From CAYRJA01 sp964424455 (GTDB lineage: Bacteria; Bacteroidota; Bacteroidia; Chitinophagales; UBA10324): DNA of 64,000 bases. Position 1 is the stretch's first letter, and each line of letters begins with the position of its first letter. Under the pieces are notes generated by a model. The model ran no database searches, was not told the origin of the DNA, and saw only the letters and a program-made list of their open reading frames with translations. A program made the position numbers and the translations under genes. The stretch spans positions 1 through 64,000 of the forward strand of contig CAYRJA010000004.1 in NCBI GenBank assembly GCA_964424455.1, read 5' to 3'. This document shows, piece by piece, positions 10,801-18,043 of this stretch.

Positions 10801-11618
10801 AAAACAAAGATGAAAAAAGAGCAGAACAGTTGAGAAAACTTATTCTTCCATTTATGCTCAAAAGAAGAAAGGAAGACGTTGCAAAAGACTTACCTGAAAA
10901 AACTGAGACAGTGCTGTATTGTGAGATGGGAAAGAAGCAACGCAAAGTATATGATACTTTCCAGAAAAAATACAAACAGGATATTTTGAAAATGATTGAA
11001 GCAGAAGGATTGAACAAGTCGGGTTTCTTAATTCTGGAAGGATTGCTCAAACTTCGGCAAATCTGTGATTCACCGGCGCTAATCAGCGCAGATGAAGATA
11101 ATTATGGAGAGGAATCGGTAAAGTTGGATGAGTTGATTCGTGAAATCAGCGAGAACGCAGGCAATCATAAAATACTTGTGTTCTCTCAGTTTCTAAAAAT
11201 GCTTGACCTTGTAAAGCAGAAGTTGCAGGAAATGAATATCAGCTATACCTATTTAGACGGACAAACGGTTGACCGTAAACAACAGGTGGATTCTTTTCAG
11301 ACGGATAAAGAGGTTAGAGTGTTTCTTATTTCACTGAAAGCCGGTGGCTTTGGTATCAATCTTACTGAAGCTGACTATGTTTATCTTGTTGATCCATGGT
11401 GGAATCCTGCAGTGGAAAAACAAGCGATTGACCGCACACACAGAATAGGGCAGGATAAAAAAGTATTTGCTTACAAAATGATTTGTAAAAACACAGTAGA
11501 GGAAAAAATTCTTCGTCTGCAGGAAAAGAAAAAATTTGTAGCAGATTCTTTAATTGATGTAGATAAGAACGTAATGAAGAAACTGACGAAAGAAGATATT
11601 GCTGAGTTGTTCAGTTGA
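7815..11618 (+). CDS. SWIM-domain SNF2/SWI2-type DNA-dependent ATPase
   Basis: A 1267-residue Snf2-family helicase-like ATPase that probably remodels protein-DNA complexes. Two zinc-binding SWIM motifs precede the motor: Cys82, Cys84, Cys92, His94, and a second CNC...CIH near residues 200-215. The helicase core has DDMGLGKT (about 834), the Walker B variant VILDESQ, SRAVRLLNAQHRLAMTGTPVEN, and the C-terminal lobe with LKAGGFGINLTEAD and IDRTHRIGQ. The reading frame opens only at 7809 and has no ATG before the first SWIM motif, so TTG at 7815 is the likeliest start. Many family members are similarly long. Flanked by unrelated genes; no adjacent methylase or nuclease suggests a defence role. 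Confidence 0.87.
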   Translation: MKITEQSSSDRETVSYIKEAIRSGSIFLGKANRILNSNGVQLKKLNKEKAEAEFSVKSESSWSKRYKVVIKGYNSSSIYISCNCPYNWSNVCKHSVASLIFLRDEIEVGENAGTTKKDSEVNSAVGLQNNTIRIKELGFNELIDLLSWKKYNLASALYRNGHVKMEDREGNKAFYNVYYRQHNYKVTLEYDTDTCELKLSCNCNTTEQICIHKSSALLALSGTYGSQGLKYLKDWTEEKKRLLAEYGYSLSDNIDDKFKFGIGSGGIYLEAFDSSLHKLPGTTDFTKLSEKFLSSGSLTDESLPFLKDKLQPVEPVYVFFREEYAYSYPDTSFRVFAGKRKKNGEFYKNPTPYSDLKEKESLLTDEKDEEIIRLSLVLDRNVLLASFNSRHVDRPASHGDISKDTYHSLLRKDGEVLEKIFQAVAGKTVFLGVVEWRALSPDLINPFSVSEHRISISVEVDEKDGDIILSPVVLIAGEKKSVKDFEKFSSWIWVLGKKLYKMQSLDDIVIIEYFINKQNIKFRTTDFEPIFNSLLKPMAKKVAVNYLSRKIERVEGLKPAVNLYLREYDNFLLFTPRFEYAHGKIKEEAVLHSKNDIQMIDADTIFQLSRNMEVEKEYTDFFQSLHPSFSRNKEQEFYYLSADKLMERGWFFDVFDKLKEKNINVFGRNELTKIKYNTNRPNIRMQAGSGIDWFDMEVKVSFGDLEVSLMEIRKAIIARQSYVSLSDGSIGMLPEEWLEKYASLFRIGKIKDDTLRVSKLHFTIIDALEKEIDNEKVLQELQEKRQKLVKFSHIEKVAVPKNVKAQLRHYQQGGFHWLKFLHEFKWGGCLADDMGLGKTLQVLTLLQHLKNEKQLATSLIVVPTTLIFNWQEEVRKFCPGLSIHIHRGAERSESSDEFSKYDIVLTTYGTLRSDIKWIKDFSFDYVILDESQAIKNPSSQISRAVRLLNAQHRLAMTGTPVENNTFDLYSQLEFLNPGFLGSQEFFRGEYATPIDKNKDEKRAEQLRKLILPFMLKRRKEDVAKDLPEKTETVLYCEMGKKQRKVYDTFQKKYKQDILKMIEAEGLNKSGFLILEGLLKLRQICDSPALISADEDNYGEESVKLDELIREISENAGNHKILVFSQFLKMLDLVKQKLQEMNISYTYLDGQTVDRKQQVDSFQTDKEVRVFLISLKAGGFGINLTEADYVYLVDPWWNPAVEKQAIDRTHRIGQDKKVFAYKMICKNTVEEKILRLQEKKKFVADSLIDVDKNVMKKLTKEDIAELFS

Positions 11619-11654
11619 GTTGAAATTATTCCTGAGCGCTCTGTAACAGCAGAA

Positions 11655-12296
11655 TTATTTCTTTATATAAATCAGATATTTTTCTTTGAAAAAATCTTCA
11701 GTGTAAAAGCCGGACAGTGGAATCTTTTCGGCTGCTATTTTTGCTTTGCTGATTTCTGAATCTACATCACCACCTTTTAAAAGCAGCCATCCATTCGTCA
11801 GAGTATTTGGTTCTGTTGTTACCGCAGATTTATTATTCAAAAGATTCTTTGTCCATTTAATAATTGTTGGCAGCTCTGTTACAGCACGGCAGGTAATGAA
11901 GTCATATTTTAATTTTAGTTCCTCTACTCTCTGCTTTTCAGCAATTACATTTTTTAGCCCTAATGCCTTTACAACTTCATTTACTACAGTAATCTTTTTA
12001 CCTATTGAATCCACCAAATGAAATTGAACTTCAGGAAAGTAAATTGCTAATGGAATTCCCGGGAATCCTCCGCCGGTTCCAAAATCCAGCACCTTTGTTC
12101 CGGGCTGAAATGAGATAGACTTTGCAATGGACAATGAGTGTAACACATGACGCTCATAAAAATTATCCATATCCTTTCTGGAAATTACATTGATTTTTTC
12201 ATTCCACTCTTTATATAACGGGAGCAGTTTTTCAAACTGTTCTGTTTGTGTTACAGCAAGTCCGGGAAAATATTGATGAATGATTTTACTTTTCAT
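11655..12296 (-). CDS. rsmG: 16S rRNA (guanine-527-N7) methyltransferase
   Basis: Methylates G527 of 16S rRNA using SAM. A 213-residue protein with the RsmG/GidB landmarks: NVISRKDMDNFYERHVLHSL near residues 36-55, and VLDFGTGGGFPGIPLAI as the SAM-binding loop. ITCRAVTEL carries the conserved Arg-Ala stretch. It is transcribed just behind the Y-family polymerase gene with a 5-base gap, so the two are probably cotranscribed. It converges with the Snf2 gene across a 36-base spacer that contains one CTGTAACAG copy at 11641. Confidence 0.92.
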   Translation of the reverse strand: MKSKIIHQYFPGLAVTQTEQFEKLLPLYKEWNEKINVISRKDMDNFYERHVLHSLSIAKSISFQPGTKVLDFGTGGGFPGIPLAIYFPEVQFHLVDSIGKKITVVNEVVKALGLKNVIAEKQRVEELKLKYDFITCRAVTELPTIIKWTKNLLNNKSAVTTEPNTLTNGWLLLKGGDVDSEISKAKIAAEKIPLSGFYTEDFFKEKYLIYIKK

Positions 12297-12301
12297 TTTT
12301 A

Positions 12302-13585
12302 TTAAACCAAAGCAGGGTCACTTTTGTCGTACATGTCTTTCACGGAACCGAAACCAATAACATCACGCAGAATACTTTCCTCATTTACCTGAATGGCTTT
12401 CAGCAACTTGTCGTAGCCGAACTTATCCTTTATGTTGTAAACTGTCTGACGAAGTTTCTCTTTGCGCACGTTATTTTCAAATAAATCGAGCATCAGCATA
12501 TCGGATGAAACAAACCGGCATACTGTAACACCAATAGCTGTAATGTTTGTATTAAGCAGAGCGCCGGAATGATACAGTTCTTCAAATTTCTTCATTCGCA
12601 ACTTGATGCTGTTTAGCAAATCAGTTCCATCCTGCAAAGGAGCGTTAAATGAAATTTTCTGCGACCATGCTTTATCATTCTCATAGCGGATGAATACATC
12701 CGCTTCTTTGCAATGTACCTGTTGCCTGACTAATCGTTTTTCCAGCGTCATACATAATGATACCAAAAGCTCTTCAAGAGTCTTTAATGAAGATCGCTGA
12801 GAAGCCGACACCTGACGCATTGCCTGCATGGTTTTGTATTCGTGAAAGTCAATATCCACTTCTTTGAAATTCAGCCGGTAGTGCCAGTGAATACCGATGA
12901 TGCTCTTAAGAGCAGACTTTATTTTTTCAGCGGGAGTATGGCGCAACTGGAGCGGTGTAGTTATTCCGGCATGAATCAATTGATGGGACAACCCTTTGGC
13001 AATTCCGGGCAAATCGGTCAGTTGAAGTTTTGCAAGTACATTGTCTATGTTCTCAGGAAAGATGCAAACCAGTCCATCGGGCTTCTGAAGTTCTGTGCCG
13101 AGTTTGGCAAGAAACGCATTAGGCGCTATTCCGATGGAGCATTTCAGCCAGTCACCGATTTCATTTCGGATTCGTAATTTAATTTCCTGTGCCAGCTTGA
13201 TAAAATCTTTATACACCAGCCGGTAGTTAGAAAAATCTATAATTGCCTCATCAATGCTTTTCGGATAAACTTCTTCACAATAGCCACGCAGCAATTTCAT
13301 AATGCTCACATGAATTTCTCTGTAACGTACAGGATTTGTTTCCAGAGGAACAAGTTCGGGGCACAACTGAATAGCTTCGTTCAATCTCATTCCTGTTTTC
13401 ACTCCTTTCTTTTTTGCTTCGATAGAAGGGGCAATTACGCAACCGTATTTACCCGGATATACACACACTGCCACCGGACGATTGCGCAAATAGTAATTCA
13501 CCTGTTGTTCGCAGGATGCAAAAAAACTGTTCATGTCAATAAACATGATGACAGATCCGGTTTGAGGTATAGTAACAGTTGACAT
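12302..13585 (-). CDS. Y-family (UmuC/DinB-type) translesion DNA polymerase
   Basis: A 427-residue error-prone polymerase. The catalytic carboxylates are present: Asp17 in FIDMNSFFASCEQ and Asp112-Glu113 in SIDEAIID. The steric-gate region, the helix-hairpin-helix (LTDLPGIAKGL), and a little-finger domain follow. The length suits UmuC, but no umuD-like gene lies next to it, and the C-terminus lacks an obvious beta-clamp motif that I can name with confidence. It would bypass damaged bases. Start at MSTVTIPQTG; an internal Met14 is a possible alternative. It lies upstream of rsmG, 5 bases apart. Confidence 0.85.
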   Translation of the reverse strand: MSTVTIPQTGSVIMFIDMNSFFASCEQQVNYYLRNRPVAVCVYPGKYGCVIAPSIEAKKKGVKTGMRLNEAIQLCPELVPLETNPVRYREIHVSIMKLLRGYCEEVYPKSIDEAIIDFSNYRLVYKDFIKLAQEIKLRIRNEIGDWLKCSIGIAPNAFLAKLGTELQKPDGLVCIFPENIDNVLAKLQLTDLPGIAKGLSHQLIHAGITTPLQLRHTPAEKIKSALKSIIGIHWHYRLNFKEVDIDFHEYKTMQAMRQVSASQRSSLKTLEELLVSLCMTLEKRLVRQQVHCKEADVFIRYENDKAWSQKISFNAPLQDGTDLLNSIKLRMKKFEELYHSGALLNTNITAIGVTVCRFVSSDMLMLDLFENNVRKEKLRQTVYNIKDKFGYDKLLKAIQVNEESILRDVIGFGSVKDMYDKSDPALV

Positions 13586-13748
13586 CCTGAATTTAAAACT
13601 GAAAGGTAGGTGATTTATTAAATCACGATAAGAGATACGCTGAAGATTTTTTGAAATTTAACTATGAAAATTTTATTACCGTTATGGGTAAATAAAATAT
13701 ATTGAAGAGTTAGTAATGAATGCTTGTTTAACCCGGTAAAGTTAAAGA

Positions 13749-14396
13749 CTAATATCTTCCTTGCTTGGGCGCAAGAATTTCATAGAGTAAATCTTTTGCG
13801 CGAAAGAGTTGCGCCTTTACCGTGCCCAGTGGCAGATTGGTTTTCTCTGCTATTTCTTCATAGGATAATTCATCAAAGAAGCGAAGCTCTATCAGCATCC
13901 GGTATTTTGGATTCAGCTTCTCAATCACTTCGCGCATCAGTTTGGCGCGTTGTTCTTTAATATATTTCTCTTCCGGATCAAGCGTAGCGGCGCGCACTTC
14001 TATACTGATAACATCACCGCTTTCCGTTTCGCTATGCTCGTCAAGTGACATGGTTTCCAATCGTTTTTTGCGGATGAAATCAATGGAATTGTTCAGTGCA
14101 ATTTTGTAGAGCCATGTGCTGAATGCAAAATCAGGACTGTATTTATCTAAATTACTGAATGCTTTTCCAAACGCTTCAATAGTTAAATCTTCGGCATCAT
14201 CATGGTCGTGAACCATTTTCAACACCATGAAATAGATAGAATCCCTGTAGCGCGATAAGAGTTTGGCGTAGGCGTTTTGGTCATTTTCATCAATAGCTTT
14301 TTTTACCAAATCAAAATCTTCCTTGGCGCGGGGAGAAAAATTAGAGTTGCCTTCGTTAAACTTGTCCATAGGATTTGTTTTGGAGGTTACTTCCAT
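13749..14396 (-). CDS. ECF (sigma-70 family, RpoE-like) RNA polymerase sigma factor
   Basis: A 215-residue sigma factor. Region 2 (residues about 50-110) includes DHDDAEDLTIEAFGKAF and FSTWLYKIALNNSIDFIRKK, which melts and binds the -10 element. Region 4 (about 150-205) is ELRFFDELSYEEIAEKTNLPLGTVKAQLFRAK, an HTH for the -35. The N-terminal 25 residues are charged and not conserved. Its first 10 bases overlap the end of the upstream glycosyltransferase gene, so both are translated from one message. No anti-sigma gene is adjacent. Target genes cannot be told from here. Confidence 0.87.
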   Translation of the reverse strand: MEVTSKTNPMDKFNEGNSNFSPRAKEDFDLVKKAIDENDQNAYAKLLSRYRDSIYFMVLKMVHDHDDAEDLTIEAFGKAFSNLDKYSPDFAFSTWLYKIALNNSIDFIRKKRLETMSLDEHSETESGDVISIEVRAATLDPEEKYIKEQRAKLMREVIEKLNPKYRMLIELRFFDELSYEEIAEKTNLPLGTVKAQLFRAKDLLYEILAPKQGRY

Positions 14397-15499
14397 GTAG
14401 TAGTTTTTTTATTAAAAAGAGAAGGACTCATTACAATATAATACAGATTCAGCAGCAAGTCCATCAGCGGGAACCACAAAAATAAATCAAGCGAATTCAA
14501 TCGCTTCATAGCAGGGTAAAAAATCAGAAGCATGAACAGATAGCGAAAACCAAATATAACAAGTATTTCTTCATAGCGTGTGTCATAAACTATCAACAGG
14601 ATGAATGTTAAATAGAACACAATGTGTGACAAGTGAAATACAGCTAATAAAAACTGATGAATAAGCCGGTAATGTTTTCCGGTGGTAAGATGGCGGCGCT
14701 TCTGATGAAACCATTCATCCCATGTTTTCTTTGGTTCGCTCAGTACAAAACTTTCTTTGCTTAACTGAACTTTTGTGTTGCGTGCAGTTGCTACTTCATT
14801 AATAAACAAATCATCATCACCGCTGGCAAGGTGCATGTTTTTAGCAAACACATTCTTATCGAAGAAAAGTTTTTTGCGATAAGCAAGATTTCTTCCTACG
14901 CCCATGTAAGGTATGCCTGCCATAGCGAATGAAAGGTATTGCATTGCGCTCCAGAAAGTTTCGTAACGGATGCACTTGTTCAGTAATCCCGGAATTTTTT
15001 TGTAAGGAGCATAACCGAGTACCACATCCTTACTCTCTTCAAACTTCAGCCGCATTTCTTTCAGCCAGCTTTTAGAAGAAGGAACACAATCTGCATCGGT
15101 AAGCATTACGATGTCGTACTTAGCCGCTTTCAACCCAATAGTGAGCGCATATTTTTTTCCAAGCAGAACCCTTGATTCCTGTTTTAAGTCACGGATAGTA
15201 AGGTGTGGATATTTGAAGGATAAATCATAAAGTATATCGAGCGATTGATCTACGCTGTTGTCATTCACAACAAGCACTTCATATTTCTGATAATCCTGCT
15301 CAAGAATCGCAGGAAGGTTTTTGGAAAGATTGGTCGCTTCATCTTTCGCACAAATGATAACTGTAACAGGTGAAAGCGGAATGGATTTTGGGGTTTTGTT
15401 CCGGTACCATGACACACGCAAAAAGAAGAATAGAAAATAAAAGAACTGAATACACGCAGCGACAACCAGTACAATCAGCAGTACATCCAACATATTCAT
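14387..15499 (-). CDS. Membrane-anchored family 2 glycosyltransferase
   Basis: A 370-residue processive-type GT2 enzyme. An N-terminal transmembrane helix (residues 4-27) is followed by the GT-A domain: VTVIICAKDEATNL, VLVVNDNSVD and the metal-binding DxD variant TDADCV, then SGDDDLFINE and a QKRRH motif resembling the QxxRW of this group. Three hydrophobic segments close the protein. It faces the cytoplasm and would move a sugar to a lipid or polysaccharide acceptor; the substrate is unknown. The stop overlaps the sigma factor start by 10 bases. Confidence 0.8.
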   Translation of the reverse strand: MNMLDVLLIVLVVAACIQFFYFLFFFLRVSWYRNKTPKSIPLSPVTVIICAKDEATNLSKNLPAILEQDYQKYEVLVVNDNSVDQSLDILYDLSFKYPHLTIRDLKQESRVLLGKKYALTIGLKAAKYDIVMLTDADCVPSSKSWLKEMRLKFEESKDVVLGYAPYKKIPGLLNKCIRYETFWSAMQYLSFAMAGIPYMGVGRNLAYRKKLFFDKNVFAKNMHLASGDDDLFINEVATARNTKVQLSKESFVLSEPKKTWDEWFHQKRRHLTTGKHYRLIHQFLLAVFHLSHIVFYLTFILLIVYDTRYEEILVIFGFRYLFMLLIFYPAMKRLNSLDLFLWFPLMDLLLNLYYIVMSPSLFNKKTTTWK

Positions 15500-15696
15500 C
15501 AGGGAGGAGTAAATAAATTATTTCAGACCGGCGAAATTAATTTTTTCAGTTGTCTGCTATCTGTTTCTTTTTCCACAATTGGGTTCAAAGGATTGGAAGC
15601 AGCAGTTGTTATCCTGATTTTTCCTGCAACTATATTTGACACTGACTTTGTGCAAAATGTTTGACAATTTACGACCGGCATGACCGACAAAAAAAT

Positions 15697-15726
15697 TACC
15701 TTTGTGTAACTTGACAATAGTGTCAA
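15697..15726 (+). promoter_or_regulatory. Promoter and candidate operator of the decayed R-M operon
   Basis: TACCTTTG at 15697-15704 is a good Bacteroidota -7 box. Seven bases downstream, TTGACA-ATAG-TGTCAA (15711-15726) is a perfect 6-bp inverted repeat that ends on the A of the start codon at 15726. Two further TTTGACA copies lie upstream at 15635 and 15660. A repressor bound there would block the promoter, as controller proteins do in R-M systems; this role is inferred and no regulator gene is visible. Confidence 0.4.
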
Positions 15727-15884
15727 TGATAGCGACAGACGAATTACTGACAATAAAAGCAGCAAGCGAGTGGGCGACAAAGCATGACCATCGGCTGCAT
15801 CCATATAAATGTAAGTTCATACCACAACTTGTAGAATATTTTCTTTACAGACATAAGAGTAATTTTAAAACTAAAAGAATATGA
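15726..15884 (+). pseudogene. DNA methyltransferase remnant of a type II R-M system
   Basis: Fifty-two residues made of two pieces of an N-terminal methyltransferase region. Residues 4-18 (TDELLTIKAASEWAT) look like the leading HTH domain. They run straight into HRLHPYKCKFIPQLVEYFL, which in intact enzymes lies well downstream, just before the SAM-binding DPFCGSGTT motif. The SAM and catalytic motifs are absent, and the frame ends after NFKTKRI. I read this as an internal deletion plus loss of the whole catalytic part. The TGA overlaps the ATG of the next gene (ATGA), the translational-coupling arrangement of the original operon. Family assignment is from recall of related methylases, not a search. 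Confidence 0.6.
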
Positions 15885-16093
15885 AAACATTTCAAGTGGT
15901 TTTAACAAAAAATTTCATTGTGACGATTAATGCTAAAACATCAAGAGATGCAAAACGCTTTTGTGAATTTTATACGAGCAACATCGAGGATATTTCTACT
16001 GATAATGACAGAAGAAAAGAAAAATTTGAAATTGGAAATATCGAATGTGCTATGAATGATGCATTTGAATGTACTGAAATAGAACCGGTATGA
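15881..16093 (+). CDS. Small hypothetical protein of the R-M operon
   Basis: An intact 70-residue acidic protein (MKTFQVVLTKNFIVTINAKT...). The pattern is one or two beta strands, a helix containing SRDAKRFCEFYTSN, and a tail that names an element IECAMNDAFECTEIEPV. No signal peptide or membrane segment. Both ends overlap neighbours by ATGA (15881-15884 and 16090-16093), so it was translated in line with the methylase and endonuclease. It is the only unbroken gene of the operon. Function unknown; its place between the methylase and nuclease remnants suggests an accessory or control role. Confidence 0.55.
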   Translation: MKTFQVVLTKNFIVTINAKTSRDAKRFCEFYTSNIEDISTDNDRRKEKFEIGNIECAMNDAFECTEIEPV

Positions 16094-16639
16094 AAGAAAT
16101 TAAAACAAACTTTCCATTAATGTTGCAAATGCAAAAAAGACACTGTCAAGTCAAACAAAGAAAAAGATTATCGCTGTTAATGGTTGTTGTTTTGGCAGAG
16201 ATAAGAAGCCAGAAAAAAGTGGAGGATATTTAAAATTATGTGGTCAAAGATTCTGGGAATTAATTTCTGGCGATGAAAATTTATATGTTGGAATAATTGA
16301 ACCAATAGGATACAAGGCAAAGCAAAAAAATGAAGAATTTTTATTTGCGTATTCAAAAATAATAAATCAATTAACCTTTGAGTTTTCACAACAGTTTTGG
16401 GTGTATGAATATTTGCAGCAACAATTATATTACTCCGTAGGAGCAAAGGCTTGGTAATAACTTGAACGAGAAGGTTATTGCGTCCCTTCGGGACGCTCCA
16501 GGAGTATCTATATTGGATTTTTACCAAGCTCTTATGCCTGTGGCATAAGTAATCCCTGCAATTATTCATACACCCACAGTTTTGTAAAGACGGAGTAATT
16601 GACTGGAGTGAGTTGATTAAATTCAATTCCGGAAAATGA
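16090..16639 (+). pseudogene. Type II restriction endonuclease (PmeII-like) remnant, interrupted by a MITE
   Basis: Translation starts in one frame (MKEIKTNF) but the recognisable protein lies in another from about 16119: NVANAKKTLSSQ, IIAVNGCCFGRDKKP, GGYLKLCGQRFWELISGDE, GIIEPIGYKAKQKNEEF and AYSKIINQLTFEFSQQF. It is then cut by the 177-bp element at 16399-16575 and resumes as CKDGVIDWSELIKFNSGK with a stop at 16639. Removing the element and one copy of the target repeat restores a continuous frame across the junction. The N-terminal nuclease half is missing, implying a deletion and frameshift near 16100. The product is therefore inactive. The PmeII-family call rests on these C-terminal motifs and should be confirmed by a search. 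Confidence 0.65.
16399..16575. mobile_element. 177-bp MITE-like structured insertion with 8-bp target duplication
   Basis: Terminal inverted repeats of 20 bp (16399-16418 and 16556-16575) match at 19 positions and begin GGGTGTATGAAT. The element is flanked by direct repeats ACAGTTTT at 16391-16398 and 16576-16583 (9 bp if the shared G is counted), a target-site duplication. Inside are a 7-bp hairpin GCGTCCC/GGGACGC (16480-16496), an 8-bp hairpin CTTATGCC/GGCATAAG (16531-16549), and a long-range pairing CTTGGTAA (16450-16457) with TTACCAAG (16521-16528). It has no coding capacity, so it would need a transposase in trans. I see no second copy in the window and cannot name its family. Confidence 0.8.
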
Positions 16640-16968
16640 TATTCCTTTTAGAATTCTTATTTACGAATCTGTTGCTAAAGCAGTAACGACTGTAAAAGAG
16701 AAGTCTTTCAGAGTGGTCGCTGCAACTCTTGCAGTATTTCTAACATCAACTACTTGATATTTTTGAGAGAGTTGGTATAGAGTTGTGTCCGGAAATTGAT
16801 AATAATTTTACACGATATAATAGACAATGAAAGAAGTAGAGCAGCCGGTAACAGAACTGGAGTACTTATATCAACCAATTGTGTTTCGCATGTGCAGGAT
16901 TCTTCTAATCCTCTACTTTTGCAAGGCATGAACTGTTAGAAGAATAAGAACTGCTTTTAGGGTTTACA
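16640..16968. other. Gene-free stretch after the R-M remnant
   Basis: 329 bases with no supportable gene. A 34-codon frame starts at 16827 but lacks any recognisable motif. Short frames after 16640 could be decayed coding sequence. No TGTWACA copy occurs from 15369 to 18196, covering the whole R-M remnant and this stretch. Confidence 0.5.
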
Positions 16969-18033
16969 TTATTTACCCAGTAATATAGAAATTGTCTTTA
17001 GCTTCTCAATCCGGTCAGCAACTAATTTCAATATTCCAATGAAGGGAATAAATAAAATCATTCCCGCTGCACCCCAAAGTATTCCGCCTGCAATTATTGC
17101 GATAAGCACCATAAGAGTATTGAGATTTAAACGGCTGCTGATGGCAAAAGGGAATATGATATTTGCTTCAATGACCTGTACAACAGAAAAGACTAAGATT
17201 ACTCCAAGCGGATACCAAATGGAACTATAAGTAATCCACGCCACAGTAATCGGCAGCAGTGAAGCCACAATAATCCCGATGTAGGGAATGAAGGTGAGAA
17301 TTGAAGCCACAAATCCGAAGAAGAAAGGATGAGGTATTCCTATGATTACCAGTCCGATGCTGTTCAATATTCCTACGATAAAATACACAAGCAACATTCC
17401 TTTGATGAAGTTGTAATAAGCATGAATGGATTCAATCAGAACTTCATCTATCATATTTTTCTTTTCTTCAGGAAAGAGTCGGTAAAGTATATTCACTAAT
17501 CGCTGACGATGATATAATATCAACGCTGAAAATATTGGAATCAGAAAAAACAAGAATAATGTTTCGGACAATGAATACACCATTGTGCGTATCAGCGGAA
17601 GAATCTGACTTCCGGATCCGCCTGCTATTTTTCTCAATAATATCAATTGCTGATCTTTTGACCATCCAAATTGCCCGGTAAAGAAAACAGTAAATTGACT
17701 GTAAGTTTCGGCAAGCTTTGCTTTCAGATTATCCCACTCATGAGAAAATGCTGCGGCTTGTATAAAGAGCAGGTAAAAAATGGCTGCAATAAGAATAGTA
17801 ATGACAGAGATAGAAACAGAAATTGCAATCGTACGGCTGATTTTTTTCTTTTCCATCCATTTGCAAAAAGGATAAAGAATAAAACTTATAAGAAGGGAAA
17901 AACTCAGAGGAATAAAAAGTACTCTTCCAAAATATAAAATAATGGAAATCAAAATAACATATTGAAGAATTGCAAGCAGGGAAGCTCTCCGGTAGTTTTT
18001 CAACGGAACAGGTGTAGTAGGAATCTGTATCAT
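16969..18033 (-). CDS. AI-2E family transporter (PerM/TqsA-like)
   Basis: A 354-residue inner-membrane protein with about eight hydrophobic segments and the signature C-terminal half of this family: GIPHPFFFGFVASILTFIPYIGIIVASLLPI, then ANIIFPFAISSRLNLNTLMVLIAIIAGGILWGAAGMILFIPFIGI. Members export autoinducer-2 or act as ion/solute exchangers; which applies here is unknown. It lies 10 bases behind the P-type ATPase gene on the same strand, so the two are probably cotranscribed, which hints at an ion-related role. Confidence 0.85.
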   Translation of the reverse strand: MIQIPTTPVPLKNYRRASLLAILQYVILISIILYFGRVLFIPLSFSLLISFILYPFCKWMEKKKISRTIAISVSISVITILIAAIFYLLFIQAAAFSHEWDNLKAKLAETYSQFTVFFTGQFGWSKDQQLILLRKIAGGSGSQILPLIRTMVYSLSETLFLFFLIPIFSALILYHRQRLVNILYRLFPEEKKNMIDEVLIESIHAYYNFIKGMLLVYFIVGILNSIGLVIIGIPHPFFFGFVASILTFIPYIGIIVASLLPITVAWITYSSIWYPLGVILVFSVVQVIEANIIFPFAISSRLNLNTLMVLIAIIAGGILWGAAGMILFIPFIGILKLVADRIEKLKTISILLGK

Positions 18034-18043
18034 GGGAAAGATT

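Noticed and set aside
12302..13585. A umuDC-type SOS operon
   Set aside because: No umuD-like gene and no LexA-like operator are visible; the polymerase is paired with rsmG instead.
7815..15499. A DISARM/BREX-like defence island around the Snf2 gene
   Set aside because: Neighbours are rsmG, a Y-family polymerase, a sigma factor and a glycosyltransferase; no methylase, nuclease or PLD-domain gene accompanies the helicase, and the R-M remnant lies 4 kb away on its own promoter.
16429..16597. A 10-base complement (ATTACTCCGT and ACGGAGTAAT) that would interlock with the MITE ends as a pseudoknot
   Set aside because: The second arm lies in the endonuclease coding sequence outside the element, so it was there before insertion; a chance match of this length is plausible.
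16827..16931. A 34-codon frame starting MKEVEQPVTELEYL
   Set aside because: No recognisable domain, no promoter, next to decayed sequence; likely chance.
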